Shown: piece after piece, positions 42,523 to 50,438 of the stretch
Layout: the number at the start of each line of letters is the position of its first letter
Numbering within the stretch: position 1 is the first letter of the stretch
Assembly: GCF_013155375.1 (NCBI RefSeq)
Contig: NZ_JABJQY010000001.1
Location: 62,001-126,000 of the forward strand
Length of the DNA stretch: 64,000 nt
Origin: Nocardioides sp. zg-1308
GTDB taxonomy: Bacteria > Actinomycetota > Actinomycetes > Propionibacteriales > Nocardioidaceae
Reading direction: 5' to 3'
The notes under the pieces: model-generated
The model's database searches: none
The model's input: the letters and a program-made list of their open reading frames with translations, nothing else
Told to the model about the DNA's origin: nothing
Program-made: the position numbers and the translations under genes

Positions 42523-43929
42523 TCACCAGCCGGGGGGACGCCTGTCCACCCACGCCGCCCCGCTGTCGGCCTGCGCCGCCTCGACCTGGGCGGCCACGGA
42601 CAGCAGCAGCTCCTCCTCGGCCGGGCGCGCGGCGAGCATCACGCCAACCGGGAGGCCATCGTCGGTCCAGTGCAGCGGCAGCGACACCGCCGGCATCCCG
42701 GTCACGTTCCAGGCACTGGTCCAGGGCGTGAACGCCTTCTGCCGGTCGAAGTCGCGGGCCGGGTCGGCGTCGTCGCGCAGCTCCCCGACGAGCACCGGCG
42801 GACGGGCGAGCGTGGGCGTGAGCACGACGTCGTACGGCGCCAGCGCCGTGAGCGCGACCGCCGCGTGCTGGCGCAGGCGCCCGATCGCCAGCCCGAACTC
42901 GGGGCCGCTGACCGCGTGACCGCGCCCGGCGAGCCACCGGGTCAGGGGGCGCAGGCGGTCCTCCCGGCCCGGCGGCGCGGCGGCCAGCGCGGTGAGCACC
43001 GCCCAGCAGGTCTCGAAGTCGGCGACCGCCTCGGGCGGGATGGGGCCGGCGACGTCCTCGACGTCGTGGCCGAGCGACTCCAGCAGCCGCGCGGCGTCGT
43101 TCCAGGCGGCGAGGCTGGACGGGTGCACGTCGACGTCCGCGATCACCGGGGTCGCGAAGCGGGCGACGCGGAGCCGGCCGGGCTCCCGGTCGCACGCGGC
43201 GAGGAACGGGGCCGACGGCGGCGGCGCCCAAGAGGGGTCGCCGACCCGACGGCCGGCGAGCACGTCGAGCAGGGCCGCCGCGTCGCGGACGGTGCGGGCC
43301 AGCGTGCCGGGCGTGGCGAGCCCGACCGGGTCGCCGTAGCGCGGGGCGCCGCTGACCCGGCCGCGCGACGGCTTGAGTCCCACGAGTCCGCAGCAGGAGG
43401 CGGGGATCCGGATCGAGCCGCCGCCGTCGGAGCCGGGCGCCACGGGCAGCAGGCCGGCGGCGACGGCTGCCGCAGCCCCGCCGGAGGAGCCGCCGGCCGT
43501 GCGGGTGGTGTCCCAGGGCGTCACCGCCGGCGGCGCGACGTCCGGCTCGGTGTAGCAGGGCGACCCGAACTCGGGCGTGCTCGTCTTGCCGAGGCTCGGC
43601 ATGCCGGCCCGCCCCACGGACAGCACGAGCTCGTCGGACTCGTCGGGGACGAAGTCGTCGTACGCCGCCGAGCCGAACGTCGTCCGCACGCCCGCGGTGG
43701 GGTGGAGGTCCTTGATGCCGGTCGGGACGCCCCACAGCGGGCCGGCCCCCTCGGGCCGACCCGCGTCGGTCAGCCGGCGCGCGTGGTCGCGAGCCTGCTG
43801 GTGGGTGGTCGTGACGAACGCACCCACGCGATCGGCACGGTCGGCGTAGTGCTCGACCAGCTCGAGCGGCGACACGTCACCGCGGCGTACGGCGTCGCCC
43901 TGCTCGAGCGCGGTCAGGTCGTGGAGCAC
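42523..43929 (-). CDS. Amidase-signature family hydrolase
   Basis: A 468-residue enzyme of the amidase signature family. The Ser-cisSer-Lys triad is visible: Lys in [14 protein letters not shown], and the Ser pair in [16 protein letters not shown] and [13 protein letters not shown]. The latter contains the nucleophile. It hydrolyses an amide, but the substrate is unknown. It is not GatA, since GatB and GatC are not adjacent. The start is GTG 43929. Downstream is the VOC gene. Confidence 0.87.
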   Translation of the reverse strand: MLHDLTALEQGDAVRRGDVSPLELVEHYADRADRVGAFVTTTHQQARDHARRLTDAGRPEGAGPLWGVPTGIKDLHPTAGVRTTFGSAAYDDFVPDESDELVLSVGRAGMPSLGKTSTPEFGSPCYTEPDVAPPAVTPWDTTRTAGGSSGGAAAAVAAGLLPVAPGSDGGGSIRIPASCCGLVGLKPSRGRVSGAPRYGDPVGLATPGTLARTVRDAAALLDVLAGRRVGDPSWAPPPSAPFLAACDREPGRLRVARFATPVIADVDVHPSSLAAWNDAARLLESLGHDVEDVAGPIPPEAVADFETCWAVLTALAAAPPGREDRLRPLTRWLAGRGHAVSGPEFGLAIGRLRQHAAVALTALAPYDVVLTPTLARPPVLVGELRDDADPARDFDRQKAFTPWTSAWNVTGMPAVSLPLHWTDDGLPVGVMLAARPAEEELLLSVAAQVEAAQADSGAAWVDRRPPGW

Positions 43930-43983
43930 ACCGCCGACCGTACCGACGTCCGCGGTGCCGGCGGGGTCGCCGGGGTCGCCGGG

Positions 43984-44541
43984 TCAGGCGACGGCGGCCT
44001 CGGCCTCGTGCGCGACGAGGGCGTCGAGGGCGTCGAGGAAGCGGCGCACGGCGGCCTCGTCGGCCAGCGGGTCACCGTCGACCGCGGGCTCGTCGACGAC
44101 GATGTGGTCGACGACCAGGGCGCCGGCGATGCGGGCGGAGTGGCGGGCGTGCTCGTGCGACCACTTGCCGCCGTAGGGCGTGGGGGTGGCGCCGATGGCG
44201 GCGAACGGCTTGCCGACGATGGCGCCCTGGCCGTAGGGGCGCGAGAGCCAGTCGATGGCGTTGTTGAGGACGGCCGGCATCGTGCCGTTGTACTCGGGCG
44301 TCACGGCGAGGACGCGATCGGCGGCCGCGACGGACTCGCGCAGCGCGGTCGCGCTCTCGGGAGCGGTCTCGCCGTCGATCTCCTCGTTGTAGAACGGGAC
44401 GGCGTCGAGGCCCTGGACGACGTCCACGACGACACCGGCGGGGGCGTGGTCGCGGAGGTGCTCGGCGATGCGGCGGTTGAGCGAGCCGGTGCGGCTCGAG
44501 CCGAGGAGGACGGCGACGCGGGTCTGCTTGTCAGTGGTCAT
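43984..44541 (-). CDS. NADPH-dependent FMN reductase (flavodoxin-fold)
   Basis: A 185-residue protein. VAVLLGSSRTGSLNRRIAEHL is the FMN-phosphate-binding loop, AVTPEYNGTMPAVLNNAIDWLSRP the second conserved segment, as in chromate/quinone reductases such as YieF or ArsH. It should reduce quinones or xenobiotics with NAD(P)H. The adjacent divergent TetR gene and the palindrome at 44553 suggest that it is induced by a toxic compound. Confidence 0.88.
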   Translation of the reverse strand: MTTDKQTRVAVLLGSSRTGSLNRRIAEHLRDHAPAGVVVDVVQGLDAVPFYNEEIDGETAPESATALRESVAAADRVLAVTPEYNGTMPAVLNNAIDWLSRPYGQGAIVGKPFAAIGATPTPYGGKWSHEHARHSARIAGALVVDHIVVDEPAVDGDPLADEAAVRRFLDALDALVAHEAEAAVA

Positions 44542-44552
44542 GCCGGGTTAAA

Positions 44553-44566
44553 CGGACCGCGGTCCG
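44553..44566. promoter_or_regulatory. Perfect palindrome CGGACCGCGGTCCG, probable TetR operator
   Basis: A 14-bp self-complementary site in the 72-bp space between the FMN reductase and TetR genes, 12 bp upstream of the reductase ATG. This is the usual place and symmetry of a TetR operator acting on both promoters. A related core (GACCGCGGTC) recurs at 45354-45363. Confidence 0.6.
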
Positions 44567-44613
44567 CTTCTATTCCCGTGCGTCCCGACTTTTTCCACCC
44601 CTAGGCTGGAGGG

Positions 44614-45204
44614 GTGCCCCACCTCCTGCCGCTGGCCGACGAGCCCGCGCCGGAACGGGCCGACGCGGCGCGCAACCGCGAGGCGATCCTCGCAGCGGCG
44701 CTGCACCTCGTGGAGACGCGGGGGGTCGACTGCGTGACCATGGACACGGTCGCCTCGGAGGCCGGCGTCGGCAAGGGCACGCTCTTCCGTCGCTTCGAGA
44801 GCCGCGAGGGCCTGATGGCCGCGGTGCTCAACGAGTCCGAGACCGCCTGGCAGGCGAGCGTCATCTCCGGCCCCCCGCCGCTGGGCCCCGGCGCGCCGCC
44901 GTACGAGCGGCTGCTGGCCTTCGGCCACTCCCGGCTGCGCACCAACCTGACGCACTCCGACCTCATCGCGGCCGCCGGCCGGCCCGGGACCCGCTCCGCC
45001 GCGGCGCTGTCGTTCGCCAACATGCACGTGCGCTACCTGCTCGGCGAGCTCGGCGTCACGGGCGACCTGCTGATGCTGGCCACGGCGCTCCTCGCCCCGC
45101 TCGAGATGGTGGTGCTGGAGCAGCAGGTCACCCGCGAGCGCCTCCCGCTCGAGCGGGTCGAGGCGGGCTGGGACGACCTGGTCCGGCGGGTGGTGGGGCG
45201 CTGA
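44614..45204 (+). CDS. TetR-family regulator of the adjacent FMN reductase
   Basis: A 196-residue TetR protein. The helix-turn-helix reads VTMDTVASEAGVGKGTLFRRFESREGLM. The C-terminal part (NLTHSDLIAAAG) is of the SbtR type. The start is GTG 44614. It is divergent from the FMN reductase gene and separated by a perfect palindrome, so it most likely represses itself and the reductase. The inducer is unknown. Confidence 0.88.
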   Translation: MPHLLPLADEPAPERADAARNREAILAAALHLVETRGVDCVTMDTVASEAGVGKGTLFRRFESREGLMAAVLNESETAWQASVISGPPPLGPGAPPYERLLAFGHSRLRTNLTHSDLIAAAGRPGTRSAAALSFANMHVRYLLGELGVTGDLLMLATALLAPLEMVVLEQQVTRERLPLERVEAGWDDLVRRVVGR

Positions 45205-45244
45205 GGTGGGGGGCTGCTGCTGTGCGGCTCCGGTGACCTCTGGA

Positions 45245-45264
45245 GTCCCCGGATATCCGGGGAC
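45245..45264. repeat. Perfect palindrome GTCCCCGGATATCCGGGGAC
   Basis: A 20-bp exact palindrome between the convergent TetR and DUF305 genes. It has the same plan as 12431-12456 (four C, G, SATATS, C, four G) and again lies in a convergent intergenic space, suggesting one repeat family. Confidence 0.7.
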
Positions 45265-45351
45265 CACCGGCCTTACAGGTGGGGATCTCGACCTCGAAGC
45301 ACGCAACTCGGGTGCACAGCTCGCTCCGGCGGGGCGTACGACGCCCGCGGT

Positions 45352-45365
45352 CCGACCGCGGTCGG
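45352..45365. repeat. Palindrome CCGACCGCGGTCGG next to the DUF305 stop
   Basis: A 14-bp exact palindrome directly after the DUF305 stop on the minus strand. Its core equals that of the TetR operator candidate at 44553-44566. It may serve as part of a terminator or be chance in this GC-rich DNA. Confidence 0.4.
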
Positions 45366-46088
45366 CTACTCCCCCTGCGTGAGCTCCCGCTTCATGGCCG
45401 CGATCTCGACGGCCTGGTCGGACGCGATGTGGCTCGCCAGCTGGAACACCGCGGACTCCTGACCGCCCTCGCCGCCGGCCAGCAGCGTCTCGACCATGAT
45501 GATCGCGCCCTCGTGGTGGCGGATCATCAGCTGGAGGAAGAGCCGGTCGAAGGCTCGCCCCTGCGCCTCGGCGAGCTGCTCCAGCTCCTCGGGCGTGGCC
45601 ATCCCGGGCATGCCCGCGTGGCCCGTGGTTCCCGATGTGTCGGACCCGTGCTCGCCGTGGTCATCCGACCCGTGCTCGCCGTGGGTGCCGCTCAAGGTCT
45701 CATCGCGCTCGGCCAGCCAGCCCCGGAGCTGGTCGAGCTCGTCCACCTGGGACACCTCGATGCGCTCCGCGATCGTCGCGAGATCGGGGTCGGCGGCGCG
45801 TTGCTCGGCCAGCGCGGTCATCTCGAGGGCCTGCGCGTGGTGCGGGATCATGTCCTGCACGAAGGTCACGTCCGCCTCGGTGTGGGCGGGGTCCTCGAGG
45901 TCCTCGACCTCGTCCGACGAGAGCGTCGTGCCGGGCTCCCCCGGGGCACCGAGCTGCACCACGGGCGGGGCGTCCTCCTCCCGCGTGCCTCCCTGCTCGT
46001 CGCCGGTGCACCCGGTGGCCGCCAGGCACAGCAGGAGTACGACGCTGCGCGAGGCGACGCCGGTCCAGGTGCGGCGGCTGGGTGTCAT
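45366..46088 (-). CDS. DUF305 lipoprotein with His-rich linker
   Basis: A 240-residue predicted lipoprotein (lipobox AATGC, Cys27). It carries two DUF305 helical repeats, each with a conserved Met/His motif: FVQDMIPHHAQALEM and FLQLMIRHHEGAIIM. Between them lies a His/Asp-rich linker (HGEHGSDDHGEHG). In cyanobacterial CopM a DUF305 domain binds copper, so an extracytoplasmic metal-binding role is plausible but unproven. Divergent from the LVIVD gene by 166 bp. Confidence 0.85.
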   Translation of the reverse strand: MTPSRRTWTGVASRSVVLLLCLAATGCTGDEQGGTREEDAPPVVQLGAPGEPGTTLSSDEVEDLEDPAHTEADVTFVQDMIPHHAQALEMTALAEQRAADPDLATIAERIEVSQVDELDQLRGWLAERDETLSGTHGEHGSDDHGEHGSDTSGTTGHAGMPGMATPEELEQLAEAQGRAFDRLFLQLMIRHHEGAIIMVETLLAGGEGGQESAVFQLASHIASDQAVEIAAMKRELTQGE

Positions 46089-46254
46089 GTGGGCTCCCGA
46101 GAGGGTCGTGTGGCGCGAAGACGGACGACGCGTCCACCAGGGTATGGCGGTCGTCCCCGGGGGTCGCTAGGTTGCTCGCAATACTAGGTCGCTCGGGCGA
46201 CCGGGACTTCCGACCCGACCGCCGGCGCGACCACTGGAGAAGAAGGTCGCCGCC

Positions 46255-48669
46255 ATGCCCCAACCTCGCGCCCGACGCCCACTGCGTGCCCTGCCGGTGC
46301 TGGCCCTCGTCGCCGCCCTCGTGCCTGCGACGGCCTACGCCGCCGACGACGACCCGCGCATCGGCCTGGCCCCGGGCTACTTCCCCTACTCGGACGCGAG
46401 CAGCAACATCGAGCTGCTCGACAACGATCCTCGTGAGGGTGCGTTCGACAGTCCGCCGGGCGGCCCGAGCATCAACTCCGACCTCGCCTTCACCGGCGAC
46501 CACGCCATCGTCGGCAACTACCTGGGCTTCCAGGTCTACGACGTGTCCGATCCTGCCGACCCCACCCTGACCGGCTCGTTCGTGTGCCCCGGCGGTCAGG
46601 GCGACGTGAGCGTCTTCGGCGACCTGCTGTTCTTCTCGGTCGAGCAGACCTCGGCCCGCGTCGACTGCGGCACCCAGGGTGTGCAGGGCTCGGTCAGCCC
46701 GGAGCGGTTCCGCGGCGTCCGGATCTTCGACATCTCCGACCTCGCCGCCCCCGTCCAGGTGGGCGGCGTGCAGACCTGTCGCGGCTCGCACACGCACACG
46801 GTCGTCACCGACCCGGACGATCCCGACAACGTCTACCTCTACAACTCGGGCACCGCCGGCGTGCGGTCGGGAGACGAGCTCGCCGGCTGCGAGAACGTCA
46901 ACCCCAACACCACCACCGGCCCCGTCACGACCGGCAACCCGGCCCAGTGGCGCATCGACGTCATCAAGGTCCCGCTCGCCGCGCCCGAGGACGCCGCCAT
47001 CGTCAGTCAGCCGCGGATCTTCACCGACCCCGTGACCGGCGCCTACAACGGACTGCAGAACACGCTCCCCGGCACCCAGCACCCCTCGGGGACCAACTAC
47101 TCGCCGCTGCCCAACACCAACACCTGCCACGACATCACCGCCTACCCCGAGCTCGGCCTCGCAGCCGGCGCGTGCCAGGGCAACGGCATCCTGCTCGACA
47201 TCACCGACCCGGTGAACCCCCAGCGCATCGACGCGGTCTCGGACCCCAACTTCTCCTACTGGCACTCCGCCACGATCAGCAACGACGGCACCAAGGTCAT
47301 CTTCACCGACGAGTGGGGCGGCGGCTCGGGCGCACGCTGCCGGGTGACCGACAAGCCCGAGTGGGGCGCCGACGCGATCTTCGACATCGTCGACAGCAAG
47401 ATGGAGTTCCGCAGCTACTACAAGCTGCCGGCGCCGCAGACCGCCCAGGAGAACTGCGTGGCCCACAACGGCTCGCTCGTCCCCGTCCCGGGCCGCGACA
47501 TCATGGTCCAGGCGTGGTACCAGGGCGGTCTGTCGGTCATCGACTTCACCGACTCGGCCAACCCGGTCGAGCTGGCCTACTACGACCGCGGGCCGATCGA
47601 CACCCCCAACGCGACCGGCATCAACCTGGGCGGCCTCTGGTCGACCTACTGGTACAACGGCAACGTCTTCGGCTCCGAGATCGCGCGCGGCTTCGACGCC
47701 TTCGCTCTCCAGCCGAGCGCCCTGCTGTCGGCCGACGAGATCGCCGCCGCCGGCGAAGCAGAGGTCGACGAGTTCAACGCCCAGCACCAGACCGAGCTGA
47801 GGTGGGACCCCAGCTTCAGCGTCGCCGGCTCCTACCTCGACCAGGCGGCGCGCTCGGGTGCGCTGTCGGGCGAGCCGTTGGCCGCCGTCACCGCGAGCTT
47901 CGCCAAGGCCCGCGAGCTGTCCGCCCAGGGTGCGTCGGCGGCGCCTCTGGTGAGGTACCACCTCAACGCGGCACTGAGGCTGCTCGGTGACAACGGCGAC
48001 CAGGGCGAGGCCCGTCGGGCCATCGTCGAGCTGCGCGACAGCCTGCCGTGCGCCGCCGGCTGCAAGCTGCCCACCAGCACGACCGCGACGCACTTGCCGG
48101 AGCCGTCCACCTTCGGACAGGCCTCGTCGGCGACGGTCACCGTCGACCGTGTCGGCACCGAGGGCGCCCTGCCCAGCGGCAACGTCGTGGTGAGCGACAC
48201 CACCGGCAAGCAGCTCGGCACCGCCGCCCTCGCCCGCGGCGCCGCCGCCGTCGCCCTGCCCGCCAACCTCCCGGTCGGCACGCACACCCTGACGGCCGCC
48301 TACGCCGGCGACGAGGCCAACGCCGCCTCGTCCGCGACGTTCACCGCCACCGTCAAGGCCGCGACCCAGCCCCCGGCGGAGCCCGTCGACTCGAGGACGA
48401 AGGTCGTCGTCAAGCCGGAGAAGCCCCGCTACGGACAGGACGTCACCGTCGTGGTGACCGTCAAGGCCCGGGGCGCCGAGGCGACCGGCAAGGTCGTGGT
48501 CAGGATCGACGGCAAGAAGGTCGCGAGCAAGCGGCTGGCCGACGGCCGCCTCGCCGTCAAGGTGACGAAGAACCTGCGCGTCGGCAAGCACACCGTCGTC
48601 GCCCGCTACGGCGGCTCCGACACCGTCGAGGCCAGCAGGGACAAGGCGACGTTCCGGGTCGTGCGCTGA
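46255..48669 (+). CDS. Large secreted LVIVD-type beta-propeller protein with Ig-like tail
   Basis: An 804-residue secreted protein. Signal peptide at 1-29 (cleavage after AYA). Residues about 60-500 contain LVIVD-type repeats (FQVYDVSDPADP, RIFDISDLAAP, ILLDITDPVNPQRI, LSVIDFTDSANP) that form a beta-propeller. Residues about 600-804 are two Big_5/Ig-like domains (AYAGDEANAASSATFTATV and ARYGGSDTVEAS). The C-terminus has no LPXTG anchor. Divergent from the DUF305 lipoprotein, a pairing I believe recurs in related genomes. No enzyme activity is evident. Confidence 0.8.
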   Translation: MPQPRARRPLRALPVLALVAALVPATAYAADDDPRIGLAPGYFPYSDASSNIELLDNDPREGAFDSPPGGPSINSDLAFTGDHAIVGNYLGFQVYDVSDPADPTLTGSFVCPGGQGDVSVFGDLLFFSVEQTSARVDCGTQGVQGSVSPERFRGVRIFDISDLAAPVQVGGVQTCRGSHTHTVVTDPDDPDNVYLYNSGTAGVRSGDELAGCENVNPNTTTGPVTTGNPAQWRIDVIKVPLAAPEDAAIVSQPRIFTDPVTGAYNGLQNTLPGTQHPSGTNYSPLPNTNTCHDITAYPELGLAAGACQGNGILLDITDPVNPQRIDAVSDPNFSYWHSATISNDGTKVIFTDEWGGGSGARCRVTDKPEWGADAIFDIVDSKMEFRSYYKLPAPQTAQENCVAHNGSLVPVPGRDIMVQAWYQGGLSVIDFTDSANPVELAYYDRGPIDTPNATGINLGGLWSTYWYNGNVFGSEIARGFDAFALQPSALLSADEIAAAGEAEVDEFNAQHQTELRWDPSFSVAGSYLDQAARSGALSGEPLAAVTASFAKARELSAQGASAAPLVRYHLNAALRLLGDNGDQGEARRAIVELRDSLPCAAGCKLPTSTTATHLPEPSTFGQASSATVTVDRVGTEGALPSGNVVVSDTTGKQLGTAALARGAAAVALPANLPVGTHTLTAAYAGDEANAASSATFTATVKAATQPPAEPVDSRTKVVVKPEKPRYGQDVTVVVTVKARGAEATGKVVVRIDGKKVASKRLADGRLAVKVTKNLRVGKHTVVARYGGSDTVEASRDKATFRVVR

Positions 48670-48694
48670 CCCGGCACCGCCGCTGACGCATCCA

Positions 48695-48730
48695 CGAGGG
48701 GCCCGACGGAGAGATCCGTCGGGGCCCTCG
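48695..48730 (+). terminator. Long hairpin terminator after the LVIVD gene
   Basis: CGAGGGGCCCGACGGA pairs with TCCGTCGGGGCCCTCG around a GAGA loop, a 16-bp stem with one G-G mismatch. It lies 26 bp after the LVIVD stop and 17 bp before the convergent cimA stop, and may serve both. Confidence 0.8.
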
Positions 48731-48746
48731 TCGGGTCGACCCGGCG

Positions 48747-50327
48747 TCAGCGGTGGTGACGACGCAGGCCGAACGTCAGCCCGTCGACCAGGGCGCCCCA
48801 CGACGCCTCGATCACGTTGGCGCCGACGCCGACCGTGACCCACGACGACTCGCCGTCGGTGGTCTCGATGAGGACGCGGGTGATCGCGTCGGTGCCGTGG
48901 CCCTGGTCGAGGATGCGCACCTTGTAGTCGATGAGCTCGAACTTCGCGACCTCCGGGAAGGCCTGCCCGATCGCCTCGCGCAGGGCGGCGTCGAGGGCGT
49001 TGACCGGGCCGTTGCCCTCGCCGGTGACGACGTAGCGCACCCCCTCCGCCCGCAGCTTCACCGTCGCCTCGGAGATCGCCTCACCCGCGGTGCGGGTCTC
49101 GGTGATGACGCGCCACGACTCGACCTCGACGTACGACGGCCGCGTGCCCTCGACCTCCTCGGCCAGCAGCAGCTCGAAGGACGCGTCGGCGGCCTCGAAG
49201 GTGTAGCCGCCCTGCTCCATCTCCTTGACCCGGGCGGTCACGCGCGTGACGAGCTCGCGGTCCTCCGACAGGTCGTAGCCGAGCTCGCGGCCCTTGAGCT
49301 CGATCGAGGCACGCCCGGCCATGTCCGAGACGAGCAGCCGCATGTCGTTGCCGACGCCGACCGGGTCCATGTGCTGGTAGAGGTCCGGGTCGACCTTGAT
49401 CGCACTGGCGTGCAGCCCGGCCTTGTGCGCGAACGCCGACGTGCCGACGTACGGCTGGCGCGAGGCGGGCGGCACGTTGGTCACGTCGGCGACGGCGTGG
49501 GCGATGCGGGTGGCCTCGCGGAGCAGGCCGGTCGGCAGGACCGAGCGGTCCAGCTTGAGCTCGAGGTTGGCGACGACGGTGACGAGGTCGGCGTTGCCGG
49601 TGCGCTCGCCGTAGCCGTTGATGCAGCCCTGCACGTGCGTCGCGCCGGCGTTGACGGCCGCCAGGGAGTTGGCGACGGCGCAGCCGCTGTCGTTGTGGGC
49701 GTGGATGCCGACCCGAGCGCCGGTCGAGCCGATGACGTCGTGGACGACGTCGCTGACCCAGTCCGGCAGCATGCCGCCGTTGGTGTCGCAGAGCGCCACG
49801 ACCTCGGCGCCGGCCTCGGCGGCGGTGCGCAGCACCTCGAGGGCGTACGCCCGGTTGGCGCGGTAGCCGTCGAAGAAGTGCTCGGCGTCGAGGAACACCG
49901 TCTGCCCCTCCTCGCGCAGGTGGGTCACCGTGTCGCGGACCATCGCGAGGTTCTCCTCGAGCGTGGTGCGCAGCGCGAGCTCGACGTGGCGGTCGTGCGA
50001 CTTCGCCACCAGTGTCACGACCCCGGCTCCCGAGTCGCGGAGGGCGCCGACCAGCGGGTCGTCCGCGGCGCGTACGCCCGCGCGGCGGGTGGCGCCGAAC
50101 GCGGCGAGCCGGGCGTGCCGCAGGTCGAGCTCCTCGCGGGCGCGGCGGAAGAACTCGGTGTCCTTGGGGTTCGAGCCCGGCCAGCCGCCCTCGATGAACC
50201 CCACGCCGAGCCCGTCGAGCTGGCGGGCGATCGCCAGCTTGTCGGCGACCGAGAGGTTGAGGCCCTCCTGCTGCGCGCCGTCGCGCAGGGTGGTGTCGTA
50301 GACGTGGAACGAGCCGTGCAGGTCCAT
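48747..50327 (-). CDS. cimA: (R)-citramalate synthase
   Basis: A 526-residue HMGL-like aldolase of the LeuA/CimA family. YDTTLRDGAQQEGLNL (metal and substrate binding), GWPGSNPKD, IHAHNDSGCAVANSL (metal-binding His pair) and GCINGYGERTGNADL are present; the C-terminal LeuA-type regulatory domain spans about 390-526. It condenses pyruvate and acetyl-CoA to citramalate, the threonine-independent route to isoleucine. ATG 50327 lies 31 bp after an intrinsic terminator and an Ile-codon leader peptide. Confidence 0.93.
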   Translation of the reverse strand: MDLHGSFHVYDTTLRDGAQQEGLNLSVADKLAIARQLDGLGVGFIEGGWPGSNPKDTEFFRRAREELDLRHARLAAFGATRRAGVRAADDPLVGALRDSGAGVVTLVAKSHDRHVELALRTTLEENLAMVRDTVTHLREEGQTVFLDAEHFFDGYRANRAYALEVLRTAAEAGAEVVALCDTNGGMLPDWVSDVVHDVIGSTGARVGIHAHNDSGCAVANSLAAVNAGATHVQGCINGYGERTGNADLVTVVANLELKLDRSVLPTGLLREATRIAHAVADVTNVPPASRQPYVGTSAFAHKAGLHASAIKVDPDLYQHMDPVGVGNDMRLLVSDMAGRASIELKGRELGYDLSEDRELVTRVTARVKEMEQGGYTFEAADASFELLLAEEVEGTRPSYVEVESWRVITETRTAGEAISEATVKLRAEGVRYVVTGEGNGPVNALDAALREAIGQAFPEVAKFELIDYKVRILDQGHGTDAITRVLIETTDGESSWVTVGVGANVIEASWGALVDGLTFGLRRHHR

Positions 50328-50357
50328 CGGAGCTCTCTCGGTCGGTGGTCTGACATG

Positions 50358-50383
50358 AAAAAACCTCCTGGGGTGCAGGAGGT
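50358..50383 (-). terminator. Intrinsic terminator (attenuator) before cimA
   Basis: On the minus strand ACCTCCTG pairs with CAGGAGGT around CACCC, followed directly by a run of T (A at 50358-50363 on the plus strand). It is one of the few true T-run terminators in the window, and it lies upstream of, not after, a gene: cimA starts 31 bp later. A second strong hairpin (50386-50409) sits between it and the leader peptide. Confidence 0.85.
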
Positions 50384-50385
50384 CG

Positions 50386-50409
50386 GCGCGGCGGGGAGTC
50401 CCGTCGCGC
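50386..50409 (-). promoter_or_regulatory. Leader (pause) hairpin of the cimA attenuator
   Basis: On the minus strand GCGCGACGGG pairs with CCCGCCGCGC around ACTC, with one A-C mismatch. It begins at the last base of the leader-peptide stop codon, so a ribosome on the leader would hinder its 5' arm. Its exact role in the switch is not resolved by eye. Confidence 0.6.
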
Positions 50410-50438
50410 TAGGCAATGATGATGGTGGTGCTGCTCAC
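50409..50438 (-). CDS. cimA leader peptide MSSTTIIIA
   Basis: A 9-codon frame, GTG AGC AGC ACC ACC ATC ATC ATT GCC TAG, reads MSSTTIIIA. Three consecutive isoleucine codons follow two threonine codons just before the stop, as in thr/ilv attenuation leaders. Downstream come a hairpin, an intrinsic terminator and cimA (isoleucine pathway). The GTG overlaps the TGA of the upstream MFS gene. There is only a weak ribosome binding site, so translation may be coupled to the MFS gene. Confidence 0.75.
   Translation of the reverse strand: MSSTTIIIA

Noticed and set aside
46186..46203. GGTCGC/GCGACC hairpin upstream of the LVIVD gene as an operator
   Set aside because: Only 6-bp stems, no second copy; could be chance in GC-rich DNA.
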